The notes beneath the pieces were generated by a model. That model was not told the DNA's origin and searched no databases. It worked only from the letters and a program-made list of their open reading frames with translations. Positions 44,148 to 53,596 of a stretch of DNA of 64,000 nucleotides are shown one piece after another (the first letter of the stretch is position 1; every line of letters begins with the position of its first letter). Source of the DNA: Bradyrhizobium iriomotense (GTDB lineage: Bacteria; Pseudomonadota; Alphaproteobacteria; Rhizobiales; Xanthobacteraceae); NCBI RefSeq assembly GCF_030160715.1, contig NZ_BSOW01000003.1, positions 1 to 64,000 of the forward strand. The letters are read 5' to 3'. Both the position numbers and the translations under genes were made by a program.

Positions 44148-44961
44148 CGGCAACCTCCGTGGCACGACAGGCCACGCGGCCGCCATGCGTAAACACTTCA
44201 AATCCGTCCTGCCGGGCGATCGCAACCAGCGTGATGCCGGCGGCTTCCGCGGTGCGCACGGCGAGCGCGGTGGGCGCGGAGACCGCAACCATCACCGGCG
44301 CGCCGATCGCGGCCGCCTTCTGCACCATCTCCACCGAGACGCGGCTGGTCAGCAGCACGATGCCGCCGCTCGCATCCGTACGGCTGCGCGCCAGCGCGCC
44401 GGCCAGCTTGTCGAGCGCGTTGTGGCGGCCGACATCCTCGCGCAGCGCGACGATGCCGCGGGCAGGGGACCAGAACGCGGCTGCATGCACGGCGCGGGTC
44501 TGCATGTTGATTGCTTGCAGGGGAGCAATGCCCTGCATCGCCGTCATGATTTTGTCCGGCGTGAAGGTCTGCCCCTGCGGCACGACCGCTGCAGGGCGCA
44601 CGGCCTCGGCAATCGATTCGATGCCGCAGATGCCGCAGCCCGTGGGCCCGGCGATATGGCGCCGACGCTCGCTCATGCGTCCGGCATCTTCCGAGGCCAG
44701 CCACATCCGCAACTCAATGCCGTCATCGAGGCGAACCACCTCGAGCGACTGGATGTCGTCGGCGGATTTGACGATGCCTTCGCTGAGGCTGAAGCCCACG
44801 GCGAAGTCTTCGAGATTCTGCGGCGTCCCCATCATGACGGCATAGGTGCCGCCATTATAGGTCAGCGCGATCGGCGTCTCCTCCGGGATCAGCCGTGTCC
44901 CGTCGGAGGCCACCCCGTCGCGCCAGCTCTCCCGATCAATCGCCTGGACCGCCACGTGCAT
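44137..44961 (-). CDS. fdhD: Formate dehydrogenase accessory sulfurtransferase FdhD
   Basis: FdhD transfers sulfur to the bis-MGD molybdenum cofactor before it enters the formate dehydrogenase. The 274-residue protein has the family core with the CxxC motif C109/C112 in GPTGCGICGIES, plus EETPIALTYNGGTYAVMM near the start and EDVGRHNALDKLAG. It lies between fdsA and fdsD, the usual gene order, four bases after the fdsA stop. It is the FdsC equivalent. Confidence 0.95.
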   Translation of the reverse strand: MHVAVQAIDRESWRDGVASDGTRLIPEETPIALTYNGGTYAVMMGTPQNLEDFAVGFSLSEGIVKSADDIQSLEVVRLDDGIELRMWLASEDAGRMSERRRHIAGPTGCGICGIESIAEAVRPAAVVPQGQTFTPDKIMTAMQGIAPLQAINMQTRAVHAAAFWSPARGIVALREDVGRHNALDKLAGALARSRTDASGGIVLLTSRVSVEMVQKAAAIGAPVMVAVSAPTALAVRTAEAAGITLVAIARQDGFEVFTHGGRVACRATEVADVA

Positions 44962-44965
44962 CGGC

Positions 44966-47839
44966 TTACTCCGCAGCTTCCGCGGGCGCGATGCGACGGG
45001 AATGCCGCGCCTGCGCGTCGTAGGCCTTCTGCCAGTCGGACGGGCCGTTGGACGGCGAGACCTGCACCGCGGTGACCTTGTATTCCGGACAGTTGGTTGC
45101 CCAGTCCGAATAGTCGGTCGTGATGACGTTGGCCTGCGTGTCCGGATGGTGGAAGGTGGTGTAGACCACGCCCGGCGCGACGCGGTCGGTGATCTCCGCG
45201 CGCAGCGTGGTCTCGCCGGCGCGGCTCTTCAGCCGCACCCAATCGCCGTCGCGTACGCCGCGCTGCTCGGCGTCGTGCGGATGGATCTCGAGCCGGTCTT
45301 CCGCGTGCCAGACCACGTTGTCGGTACGGCGGGTCTGCGCGCCGACATTGTACTGGCTGAGGATGCGTCCGGTGGTGAGCAGCAGCGGATAGCGCGGGCC
45401 GGTGCGCTCGTCGGTCGCGACATACTCGGTGACGACGAACTTGCCCTTGCCGCGGACGAAGCCGTCGATATGCATCACCGGCGTGCCCTCGGGCGCCTTC
45501 TCGTTGCAGGGCCACTGCACCGAGCCGAGCTCGTCGAGCTTGGCGTAGGAGACGCCGGCAAAAGTCGGCGTCAGCGCCGCGATCTCGTCCATGATCTCGG
45601 ACGGGTGCTTGTAGTTCATCTCGAAGCCCATCGCCTTCGCAAGCCCGATGGTGACCTCCCAATCCGCAAGGCCGTTCTTCGGCGTCATCACCTTGCGTAC
45701 GCGCTGGATGCGCCGCTCCGCGTTGGTGAAGGTGCCGTCCTTCTCGAGGAAGCTCGAGCCGGGCAGGAAGACATGCGCGTAGTTGGCGGTCTCGTTGAGG
45801 AAGAGGTCGTGGACGATGACGCATTCCATCGCCGAAAGCGCCGCCACCACGTGCGACGTGTTCGGATCGGACTGCAGGATATCCTCGCCCTGCACGTAGA
45901 TCCCCATGAACGTGCCTTCGACCGCAGCATCGAACATGTTGGGAATGCGCAGGCCCGGCTCGGGATTGAGCTTGACGTTCCACAGCGCCTCGAACTGGTC
46001 ACGCACCGCATCGCCGGAGATGTGGCGATAGCCGGGCAGCTCGTGCGGGAACGAGCCCATGTCGCAGGAGCCCTGCACGTTGTTCTGGCCGCGCAGCGGG
46101 TTCACGCCGACGCCGGGCCGGCCGATATTGCCGGTCGCCATCGCGAGGTTGGCGATCGCGATCACCGTGGTCGAGCCCTGGCTGTGCTCGGTGACGCCGA
46201 GCCCGTAATAGATCGCGCCATTGCCGCCGGTGGCGTAGGTGCGGGCTGCCTCGCGCAGCGCCTTGGGATCGACGCCGGTCAGGATCGCGGTCGCTTCCGG
46301 GCTGTTGTTCGGCTGCGCGACGAACGTCGCCCATTCCTCGAACTCGTTCCAGTCGCAGCGCTCGCGCACGAAGGCTTCGTTGACGAGGCCCTCGGTGACG
46401 ATGACATGGGCCAGCGCCGTCATGACGGCGACGTTGGTGCCGGGCATCAGCGGCAGGTGCAGCGCCTTCACATGCGGCGATTCCACCATCTCGGTGCGGC
46501 GCGGATCGATCACGATCAGTTTTGCGCCCTGCCGCAGCCGCTTCTTGAGGCGGGAGGCGAACACGGGGTGGGCGGAGGCCGGGTTGGCGCCGATGACGAC
46601 GACGACATCGGTATCTTCGACCGAGTCGAAGTCCTGCGTGCCGGCCGAGGTGCCGAAGGTGGTGGCAAGGCCATAGCCGGTCGGCGAATGGCAGACGCGG
46701 GCGCAGGTGTCGACATTGTTGTTGCCGAAGCCGGCGCGGATCAGCTTCTGCACCAGATAGGTCTCTTCATTGGTGCAGCGGGACGAGGTGATGCCGCCGA
46801 TCGCGTCGCGGCCGTACTTCGTCTGGATACCGCGCATCTTGGCCGCGGCAAACGAGAACGCTTCGTCCCACGACACCTCGCGCCAGGGATCCTCGATCCG
46901 CTCGCGGATCATCGGGTTGAGGATGCGCTCCTTGTGGTTGGTGTAGCCCCAGGCAAAACGGCCCTTGACGCAGGAATGGCCGCGATTGGCCTTGCCGTCC
47001 TTGTACGGCACCATACGCACGACTTCCTCGCCGCGCATCTCGGCCTTGAAGGCGCAGCCGACGCCGCAATAGGCGCAGGTGGTGACGACGGAGTGCTCGG
47101 GCTGCCCGATCTCGATCACGGATTTTTCGGTCAGCGTCGCGGTCGGGCAGGCCTGCACGCAGGCGCCGCAGGAGACGCATTCGGAGCCGAGGAAGCTTTC
47201 GCTCATGCCGGGCGAGACGCGGCTGTCGAAGCCGCGCCCCGAGATGGTCAGCGCGAAGGTGCCTTGCACCTCCTCACAGGCGCGGACGCAGCGCGAGCAG
47301 ACAATGCACTTGGAGGGATCGTAGGTGAAGTACGGATTGGACTCGTCCTTCGGCATCCAATGGTCGTTGGTGCAGCCGTCCGTCTTGGCGAAGACGTGGT
47401 TCTCGCCCTCATAGCCGTAGCGCACGTCGCGCAGGCCTACCGCACCGGCCATGTCCTGCAATTCGCAATCGCCGTTGGCACCGCAGGTGAGACAGTCGAG
47501 CGGATGGTCGGAGATGTAGAGCTCCATCACGCCCTTGCGCAGCTTCTTCAGCCGCTCGGTCTGGGTGTGCACGACGAGGCCGGGCATCACGGGCGTGGTG
47601 CAGGAGGCCGGCGTTCCGGCGCGGCCCTCGATCTCGACGAGGCAGAGGCGGCAGGAGCCGAAGGCATCCACCATGTCGGTCGCGCAGAGCTTCGGGATCT
47701 GGTGGCCGGCGTCCATCGCGGCACGCATGATGGAGGTGCCCTCGGGCACCGTGACCTGGTTGCCGTCGATGGTCAGCGTCACCATCGTTTCCGATTTCGA
47801 GCGCGGCGTGCCGAAGTCGATTTCTTCGATCAGAGACAT
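44966..47839 (-). CDS. fdsA: NAD-dependent formate dehydrogenase alpha subunit FdsA
   Basis: The catalytic subunit oxidises formate to CO2 using a bis-MGD molybdenum centre. The 957-residue protein begins with a [2Fe-2S] ferredoxin-like domain (CRLCLVEIEGRAG), then a His-Cys3 cluster site in HPLDCLTCGANGDCELQD, two [4Fe-4S] sites (CIVCSRCVRACE, CVSCGACVQACPTA), and the molybdopterin domain with its own cluster site CAYCGVGCAF. The catalytic cysteine C383 is in CARVCHSPTG, so this is a Cys, not Sec, enzyme. The C-terminus binds MGD (PHDAEQRGVRDGDWVRLKS). It is in operon fdsGBA-fdhD-fdsD. Confidence 0.97.
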   Translation of the reverse strand: MSLIEEIDFGTPRSKSETMVTLTIDGNQVTVPEGTSIMRAAMDAGHQIPKLCATDMVDAFGSCRLCLVEIEGRAGTPASCTTPVMPGLVVHTQTERLKKLRKGVMELYISDHPLDCLTCGANGDCELQDMAGAVGLRDVRYGYEGENHVFAKTDGCTNDHWMPKDESNPYFTYDPSKCIVCSRCVRACEEVQGTFALTISGRGFDSRVSPGMSESFLGSECVSCGACVQACPTATLTEKSVIEIGQPEHSVVTTCAYCGVGCAFKAEMRGEEVVRMVPYKDGKANRGHSCVKGRFAWGYTNHKERILNPMIRERIEDPWREVSWDEAFSFAAAKMRGIQTKYGRDAIGGITSSRCTNEETYLVQKLIRAGFGNNNVDTCARVCHSPTGYGLATTFGTSAGTQDFDSVEDTDVVVVIGANPASAHPVFASRLKKRLRQGAKLIVIDPRRTEMVESPHVKALHLPLMPGTNVAVMTALAHVIVTEGLVNEAFVRERCDWNEFEEWATFVAQPNNSPEATAILTGVDPKALREAARTYATGGNGAIYYGLGVTEHSQGSTTVIAIANLAMATGNIGRPGVGVNPLRGQNNVQGSCDMGSFPHELPGYRHISGDAVRDQFEALWNVKLNPEPGLRIPNMFDAAVEGTFMGIYVQGEDILQSDPNTSHVVAALSAMECVIVHDLFLNETANYAHVFLPGSSFLEKDGTFTNAERRIQRVRKVMTPKNGLADWEVTIGLAKAMGFEMNYKHPSEIMDEIAALTPTFAGVSYAKLDELGSVQWPCNEKAPEGTPVMHIDGFVRGKGKFVVTEYVATDERTGPRYPLLLTTGRILSQYNVGAQTRRTDNVVWHAEDRLEIHPHDAEQRGVRDGDWVRLKSRAGETTLRAEITDRVAPGVVYTTFHHPDTQANVITTDYSDWATNCPEYKVTAVQVSPSNGPSDWQKAYDAQARHSRRIAPAEAAE

Positions 47840-47849
47840 CGTTGCTCTC

Positions 47850-49406
47850 CTATTCCGCAGCCTGAAGCCTGGCCGGTGCCGGGACGAAATCCTCCCGGAA
47901 ATGCTTCAATGCGCTGAGCACCGGGTAGGGCGTGAAGCCGCCGAGCGCGCAGAGCGAGCCGAATTTCATGGTGTTGCAGAGGTCTTCCACGAGCGCGAGG
48001 TTCTCGCTCACGCGCTCGCCACTGATGATCTTCTCGATGGTCTCGACGCCGCGGGTCGAGCCGATCCGGCACGGGGTGCATTTGCCACAGGACTCGATGG
48101 CGCAGAACTCCATCGCGAAGCGCGCCTGCTTGCGCATGTCGACGCTGTCGTCGAACACGACGATGCCGCCATGGCCGATCAGGCCATCCCGTGCGGCAAA
48201 GGCTTCGTAGTCGAATGGCGTGTCGAACAGCGCGCGGGGGAAGTAGGCGCCGAGCGGACCGCCGACCTGCACAGCGCGGACTGGGCGGCCCGTAAAGGTG
48301 CCGCCGCCGATGTCGTCGACGAGTTCGCCGAGCGTCACGCCGAACGCGGTTTCGAACAACCCGCCATGGCGGATGTTGCCGGCGAGCTGGATCGGCATCG
48401 TGCCACGCGAGCGGCCCATGCCGAAATCCGCATAGGCCTTGGCGCCTTCGGCAAGGATGAAGGGGGCGGCTGCGAACGACAGCACGTTGTTGATGACGGT
48501 CGGCTTGCCGAACAGGCCGTGATGCGCCGGCAGCGGGGGCTTTGCGCGCACGATGCCGCGTCGGCCTTCAAGGCTCTCCAGCAGCGAGGTCTCTTCGCCG
48601 CAGACATAGGCGCCGGCACCGACGCGCACCTCGAGGTCGAAGCTTTGCGTGGAGCCGCCGATATTGGTGCCGAGATAGCCGCCGCGCTGTGCCGCCGCAA
48701 TCGCCGCGTTCATCGCCTCGACGGCGTGCGGATATTCGCTGCGGATGTAGATGTAACCTTTGGTGGCGCCGACCGTGATCGCGGCGATCGTCATGCCCTC
48801 GATGACCAGGAAGGGATCGCCTTCCATGATCATGCGGTCGGCAAAGGTGCCGCTGTCGCCTTCGTCGGCGTTGCAGACGATGAATTTGCGGTCCGCCTTG
48901 GCCTGCGAAACGGTCTTCCACTTGATGCCGGTCGGAAAGCCCGCGCCGCCGCGGCCGCGCAGGCCGGACGATGTGACCTCGGTGAGGATTGCATCTGCGC
49001 CGAGCGACAGCGCACGCTCCAGGCCCTTGTAGCCGCCATGGGCGCGATAGTCATCGAGCGAACGCGGATCGATCACGCCGCAGCGGGCGAAGGTGAGGCG
49101 GGTCTGGCGCTTCAGCCAGGGAATCTCGTCTGCGATGCCAAGCCGCAGGGGATGCTGTCCGTTGCCCGCCATGGAGTCGAACACGGAGGAGACATCTTCT
49201 GGGCTGACCGGTCCGTAAGCGACACGACCCTTGAGGGTTGCCACCTCGACCATCGGCTCCAGCCAACACAGCCCGCGTGAGCCGGTCCTGATGATCTCGA
49301 CTGGAAGGCCGCGCTTCTGGGCGACCTGCTCGAGCGCCGCGGCCACATCATCGGCACCGACAGCGACGGCAGCCGCATCGCGGGGAACGAATATCCGCAT
49401 TTTCAT
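47850..49406 (-). CDS. fdsB: Formate dehydrogenase beta subunit FdsB
   Basis: The 518-residue diaphorase subunit resembles NuoF and passes electrons to NAD. An N-terminal thioredoxin-like ferredoxin domain is followed by the FMN/NADH-binding domain with SGLRGRGGAGFPTGIKW, and the [4Fe-4S] site ESCGKCTPCRIGSTRG near the C-terminus. The protein should be soluble. It overlaps fdsG by four bases at its start and ends 10 bases before fdsA, consistent with a single transcript. Confidence 0.97.
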   Translation of the reverse strand: MKMRIFVPRDAAAVAVGADDVAAALEQVAQKRGLPVEIIRTGSRGLCWLEPMVEVATLKGRVAYGPVSPEDVSSVFDSMAGNGQHPLRLGIADEIPWLKRQTRLTFARCGVIDPRSLDDYRAHGGYKGLERALSLGADAILTEVTSSGLRGRGGAGFPTGIKWKTVSQAKADRKFIVCNADEGDSGTFADRMIMEGDPFLVIEGMTIAAITVGATKGYIYIRSEYPHAVEAMNAAIAAAQRGGYLGTNIGGSTQSFDLEVRVGAGAYVCGEETSLLESLEGRRGIVRAKPPLPAHHGLFGKPTVINNVLSFAAAPFILAEGAKAYADFGMGRSRGTMPIQLAGNIRHGGLFETAFGVTLGELVDDIGGGTFTGRPVRAVQVGGPLGAYFPRALFDTPFDYEAFAARDGLIGHGGIVVFDDSVDMRKQARFAMEFCAIESCGKCTPCRIGSTRGVETIEKIISGERVSENLALVEDLCNTMKFGSLCALGGFTPYPVLSALKHFREDFVPAPARLQAAE

Positions 49407-49879
49407 CGCTGCGCCTCCGCAACCAGCGCATCGAGGCGCTTGTCATCGAGCCGGCCGACGAGGCGGCCATCGAGCATCGCGGACGGGGCAGTCGCGCAGA
49501 GGCCGAGGCAGTAGATCGGCTCCAGCGTGACGCGATCGTCGGCGGTGGTGCTGCCCATCGATACGCCGAGCTTCGCCTCGGCGCGCGCTGCAAGCGCATC
49601 GCCGCCGGCCGCCTGGCAGGCTTCCGCGCGGCAGAGTTTCAGGACGTGGCGGCCGGCCGGCTTATGGCGGAAATCGTGGTAGAAGGTGAAGACGCCATGA
49701 ACCTCGGCGCGCGACAAATTGAGCGCCTGCGCGACCATCGGAATCGCAGCCTCCGGGACATAGCCGAAGGCCTCTTGCAGGGCATGGAGGATGACCAGCG
49801 TTGCGCCCTCCTGTCCGGCATGTTCGGCGATGATCTCAGCGCCGCGCGTTTCGTCCCAAGGTTCGTGAATCCCCGTCAT
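49403..49879 (-). CDS. fdsG: Formate dehydrogenase gamma subunit FdsG
   Basis: The 158-residue NuoE-like subunit carries one [2Fe-2S] cluster with ligands in CRAEACQAAGG and LGLCATAP (C-x4-C and C-x3-C forms). It links the diaphorase to the rest of the complex. It is the first gene of the fds operon. The 230-base region upstream, shared with a divergent LysR gene, contains the likely promoter and no gene. Confidence 0.95.
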   Translation of the reverse strand: MTGIHEPWDETRGAEIIAEHAGQEGATLVILHALQEAFGYVPEAAIPMVAQALNLSRAEVHGVFTFYHDFRHKPAGRHVLKLCRAEACQAAGGDALAARAEAKLGVSMGSTTADDRVTLEPIYCLGLCATAPSAMLDGRLVGRLDDKRLDALVAEAQR

Positions 49880-50109
49880 TCTTTATTCTCAATCAGAGGG
49901 TGACCGTCCCTCGTATGAGTATTTGGAATCATTCAAGAATCAATAAAGCAGTCTCATGCTGCGATCGGGAATACACATCGATAGATCGCTGCAATTGGGT
50001 GATAGGAAAACCGAATGATTGTTCCTGCCGCGGCCCGTTTTCGCATGTTGGAGGGGGGGGCTGGCCGTGATAGTTTGCATGCCAAGACAGAATCCCGGGG
50101 GAATAGCGG

Positions 50110-51003
50110 TTGCTCGACAAGCTTGAACTTCTGCTCGCGCTCGCCAAGGAGCGGCATTTCGGACGCGCGGCGGAGGCGTGCGGCGTCACCCAGCCGACCA
50201 TGTCGACCGGGCTGAAGCAGCTCGAGGAGATCCTCGGCGTCATGCTGGTCCAGCGCGGCTCGCGCTTCCAGGGGTTTACGCCGGAGGGCGAGCGGGCGCT
50301 CGATTGGGCCCGGCGCATCGTTGGCGATGCCCGTGCCATGCGCGACGAGATCAACGGGCTGAAGCACAAGCTCTCCGGCGAGATCCGCATCGCGGCGATC
50401 CCGACCGCGCTCGGCATGGTAGCCTCGCTCACGACGCCGTTCCGGGCCAAGCATCCGGAGGTGCGTTTCCGCATCCAGTCGACCACGTCGTCCGAGGTGC
50501 TGGGACTGCTCGAAAATCTCGAGGTCGATGCCGGGCTGACCTATATCGAGAACGAGCCGATCGGCAAGGTCCGCACTATTCCGCTCTATAACGAGAGCTA
50601 TCGCCTCCTGACCGCGCCGGACGCGATGTTCGGCGACCGCGAGACCGTGACCTGGGCGGAGGTCGGCAAGGTGCCGCTGTGCCTCCTGACGCCGGACATG
50701 CAGAACCGCCGCATCATCGACCGCGCGCTGCGCTCGGTGAATGCCGAGGCGACACCGACGCTGACGTCGAACTCGCTGCTGGTGCTGTTTACCCATGTGA
50801 AGACCGGGCGCTGGGCGAGCGTGATGCCGGCGAAGCTTGCCGAGACGCTCGGTCTTGCCGATACCGTCCGCTCGATCCCGATCATCGATCCCGAGGTCAA
50901 CTACAGCATTGGCCTGGTGATCCCGCAGCGCGACCCGATGACGCCGCTGATCGCCGCGCTCGTCAACGTCGCGCGCGAGGTGGCGCCGACGCTGCAATCC
51001 TGA
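50110..51003 (+). CDS. LysR-family regulator divergent from fds operon
   Basis: A 297-residue LysR-type regulator with an N-terminal helix-turn-helix (LALAKERHFGRAAEACGVTQ, PTMSTGLKQLEEILGVMLVQ) and a periplasmic-binding-protein-like effector domain. The TTG start at 50110 gives the standard LysR N-terminus (MLDKLELLLALA). Its divergent position directly upstream of fdsG suggests it controls formate dehydrogenase, as FdsR does in other bacteria, probably in response to formate. Exact ligand is not evident from the sequence. Confidence 0.92.
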   Translation: MLDKLELLLALAKERHFGRAAEACGVTQPTMSTGLKQLEEILGVMLVQRGSRFQGFTPEGERALDWARRIVGDARAMRDEINGLKHKLSGEIRIAAIPTALGMVASLTTPFRAKHPEVRFRIQSTTSSEVLGLLENLEVDAGLTYIENEPIGKVRTIPLYNESYRLLTAPDAMFGDRETVTWAEVGKVPLCLLTPDMQNRRIIDRALRSVNAEATPTLTSNSLLVLFTHVKTGRWASVMPAKLAETLGLADTVRSIPIIDPEVNYSIGLVIPQRDPMTPLIAALVNVAREVAPTLQS

Positions 51004-51009
51004 TCAGGG

Positions 51010-53340
51010 TCACGCGGCCGCCGGGATCTTGGGGGCGGCCTTGCTGGCGTTGCGCGGCAGCGTCACCCGCACGATGGTGCCGACGTCGATCTTCGAGCGC
51101 AGCCGCATCGTGCCGCCGTGCAGTTGCGTGAGCGAGCGGGCGATCGCAAGTCCCAGGCCCGAGCCGTGATAGGTCTTGGTGAGCTGGCTCTCGACCTGCT
51201 CGAAGGGCCGGCCGAGCCGCGCCAGCGAATGCGCGGCGATGCCGATGCCGGTGTCGGCGATCATCAGCACGACCTTGTCCTCGAGCTGCCGGCTGCGCAC
51301 CACGATGCGACCGCCGTCGGGCGTGAACTTCACGGCGTTGGACAGGAGGTTGACGATGATCTGCTTGGTGGCGCGGCGGTCGGCGACGACCGAGATGATG
51401 TTTTCGATGTCGGCATCGAGCGTCAGGTTCTTGTCTTCGGCACGGCCCGAGACGACCCGCAAGGATTCCGCGAGCGTGCGCGACAGGTCGAGCTCCTCCA
51501 TGTCGAGCTTCATGCGGCCGGCCTCGATCTTGGACATGTCGAGGATGTCGTTGATGACCTCCAGCAGATAGTGACCGCTGGTGAGGATGTCCTGGCAATA
51601 TTCCTGGTACTTCTCGCTGCCGAGCTCGCCGAACATGCCGCTTCCCATGACCTCGGAGAAGCCGATGATCGCGTTCAAGGGCGTGCGCAGCTCGTGGCTC
51701 ATATTGGCGAGGAATTTCGACTTGGTCTGGTTGGCCTCCTCGGCGCGGGTCTTTTCGCGCTGGTATTTTTCGGCGAGGTCGGCGAGCTCGTTGGTCTGGC
51801 GCTCCAGCGCCGCCTGCGAGCGCTTCAGGTCGATGACGGTGGCGCGCAGGCGCAGATCGTTGTCGACGAGCTTCTGCTCGTGCTCCTTGATGCGCGTGAT
51901 GTCGGTGCCGACCGAGACGTAGCCGCCGTCCTTGGTGCGGCGCTCGCTGATGTGCAGCCAGCTGCCGTCGTCGAGCTGCGCCTCGAAGGTGCGGGCGCCC
52001 GGACCTTGATTGGCGGTCTCGTTGTGGCGGGTGCGCACCTCCGGCATGCGGCCGACCTCGAGCACGGTCTCGTAGGAGGTGCCGGGGATGACGGCCGAGT
52101 CCGGCAGCCTGTGCAGGCGCTGGAAGTGCGAGTTGCAGAGCACCAGACGGTCGCTGTTGTCCCACAGCACGAAGGCTTCCGGGATGGTCTCGATGGCGTC
52201 GCGCAGCCGCAGGTCGGCTTCCACCGTCTTCTCGGCAAGGCTCTTCTGCTCGGTGATGTCGACCGCGATGCCGATCAGATGCATGGCGGAATCGCCGGTG
52301 GCGCGCGTGCGCTCGCAGCGCACGCGGAGCCAGATCCAGTGGCCGTCGACATGCTGCATGCGGAAACTCTGGTCGATGTGGTCGATCTGGCCCGAGATCA
52401 GCTGGTCAGCGATCGCGAACAGGTCGATGTCGTCCGACTTCACCAGCGCATTGACCTCGCCGAAGGTAAGGAGTTCGTTGCGGCCGTCGAGGCCCAGCAT
52501 CGAGAACATCGACTGCGACCAGAAGATCTTGCCGCGCGAAAGATCCCAGTCCCACAGGCCGCAGCGACCGCGGTTGAGCGCGGTGTCAATCCGGCCGCGC
52601 ACGGCGTCGTTGATCAGGTCGCCCTCGCGGGCGCGGGTCGACTGCCAGTGGAAGGCGAAGCCGAGAATCAGGACGACGAAGCCGGTGGTCGCCGACAGCG
52701 TCACCGAGAGCGCGGCATCCGAGCCCCAGATCGGCTCGTTGCGCTCCTGGATCACGGTAACCTGACCGGGCAGCGACTTGATCGGCCGCGAGGTCGCCAG
52801 CGCGCTGTTGCCGCTGGGCAGCGTGAGATCGGAGACGTCGTTCTGTTGCGGCGGTGTCGCCACCAGCTGCGCGGTGGTGATCGCATCGAGCAGGCGGTCG
52901 TTGCCGGCCGGGTCGGTGTCCACGGGAATGCGTGCGAGGATGCGGCGGTCGGTGCCGACGGAAGTGACAATGACGTGGCGACCCGAGGCCGTGCCCCAGG
53001 AGGGAATGAGCTCGGGCAACAGCGTCGGCAGACGCTCGATGTTCTTCTGCCGGTCGATGCGCACCGAGGCGAGGCGATCGATGCGCTCGGCGAGCAGGTC
53101 GGCGAGCGCCTCAATGTCGTGCTTGATCACCATGCGCTTCTGCCGAGTCTGGTCGACGACCTGGACGAAGGCGCCGAGACAGATGGTGATGAGGAAGGCG
53201 ATGATGAGCGTAGGCACAGCGCGCCGGAGCGCCGGCTCGGCGATCAGGAGCCGGTGGTAGGCCGGTTTCGCGATCGATTGCGCCAATCCCTTGATCGAAT
53301 CGGATTGGACGCACGCGCTCGCGGCGTCTGCGCGCGGCAT
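51010..53340 (-). CDS. Membrane PAS-domain histidine kinase, PleC-like
   Basis: This about 777-residue kinase has two membrane segments enclosing a periplasmic domain of about 170 residues, then two PAS/PAC regions (WDWDLSRGKIFWSQSMFSML and YVSVGTDITRIKE), a coiled coil, and a HisKA domain with the acceptor histidine in NMSHELRTPLNAIIGFSE (H572 counted from the longer start). Next come HATPase motifs NLLSNAVKFTPDGG and GSGLGLAIARSL. This domain order and the DivJ/PleC-type acceptor motif suggest PleC, the DivK phosphatase/kinase, but the name is inferred. ATG 53340 is used; GTG 53409 gives 799 residues. Confidence 0.85.
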   Translation of the reverse strand: MPRADAASACVQSDSIKGLAQSIAKPAYHRLLIAEPALRRAVPTLIIAFLITICLGAFVQVVDQTRQKRMVIKHDIEALADLLAERIDRLASVRIDRQKNIERLPTLLPELIPSWGTASGRHVIVTSVGTDRRILARIPVDTDPAGNDRLLDAITTAQLVATPPQQNDVSDLTLPSGNSALATSRPIKSLPGQVTVIQERNEPIWGSDAALSVTLSATTGFVVLILGFAFHWQSTRAREGDLINDAVRGRIDTALNRGRCGLWDWDLSRGKIFWSQSMFSMLGLDGRNELLTFGEVNALVKSDDIDLFAIADQLISGQIDHIDQSFRMQHVDGHWIWLRVRCERTRATGDSAMHLIGIAVDITEQKSLAEKTVEADLRLRDAIETIPEAFVLWDNSDRLVLCNSHFQRLHRLPDSAVIPGTSYETVLEVGRMPEVRTRHNETANQGPGARTFEAQLDDGSWLHISERRTKDGGYVSVGTDITRIKEHEQKLVDNDLRLRATVIDLKRSQAALERQTNELADLAEKYQREKTRAEEANQTKSKFLANMSHELRTPLNAIIGFSEVMGSGMFGELGSEKYQEYCQDILTSGHYLLEVINDILDMSKIEAGRMKLDMEELDLSRTLAESLRVVSGRAEDKNLTLDADIENIISVVADRRATKQIIVNLLSNAVKFTPDGGRIVVRSRQLEDKVVLMIADTGIGIAAHSLARLGRPFEQVESQLTKTYHGSGLGLAIARSLTQLHGGTMRLRSKIDVGTIVRVTLPRNASKAAPKIPAAA

Positions 53341-53445
53341 GCCTTCGGCCCCCAGGAGATAGTTCTGCACCACAATTCGGAATGAAGCCCCCGCTCGCTT
53401 CCGAATCACAGCGATTTGAATCCAGTTTTCGCGGGCTGTCGAGAG

Positions 53446-53460
53446 TCAACGAATCGTTAA
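53446..53460. promoter_or_regulatory. Near-consensus CtrA-type site (TTAA-N7-TTGA)
   Basis: On the minus strand the sequence TTAACGATTCGTTGA matches TTAA-N7-TTAA with one mismatch. It is 37 bases upstream of GTG 53409 and 106 bases upstream of ATG 53340 of the PleC-like gene. It is weaker evidence than an exact site. Confidence 0.35.
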
Positions 53461-53553
53461 CGCGAAATAATTCTTATCCAATGGAGAGTTTGCGGAGCAA
53501 GCGTCCGCAATATTAGCTGCGCGGTGAGTCCGAAACGGGAACGTGTGACTCTT

Positions 53554-53596
53554 CGTGATCAGTCACGCGCGCGGCGGCTCGGCGTGACTGATCACG
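53554..53596. terminator. Inverted repeat at the end of the CDF gene
   Basis: Perfect 14-base arms (CGTGATCAGTCACG at 53554-53567 and CGTGACTGATCACG at 53583-53596) flank a 15-base spacer. The right arm lies in the last codons of the CDF gene and the left arm beyond its stop. No T-run follows, so it is only a possible terminator or RNA stabiliser. It also sits upstream of the PleC-like gene region. Confidence 0.5.

Noticed and set aside
45002..47917. Nearly 1000-codon plus-strand frame opposite fdsA
   Set aside because: Antisense shadow; fdsA motifs on the minus strand are unambiguous and the opposite frame has no domain features.
51118..53385. Long plus-strand frame opposite the PleC-like kinase
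   Set aside because: Shadow frame with repetitive His/Arg/Gly composition; kinase motifs on the other strand explain the sequence.
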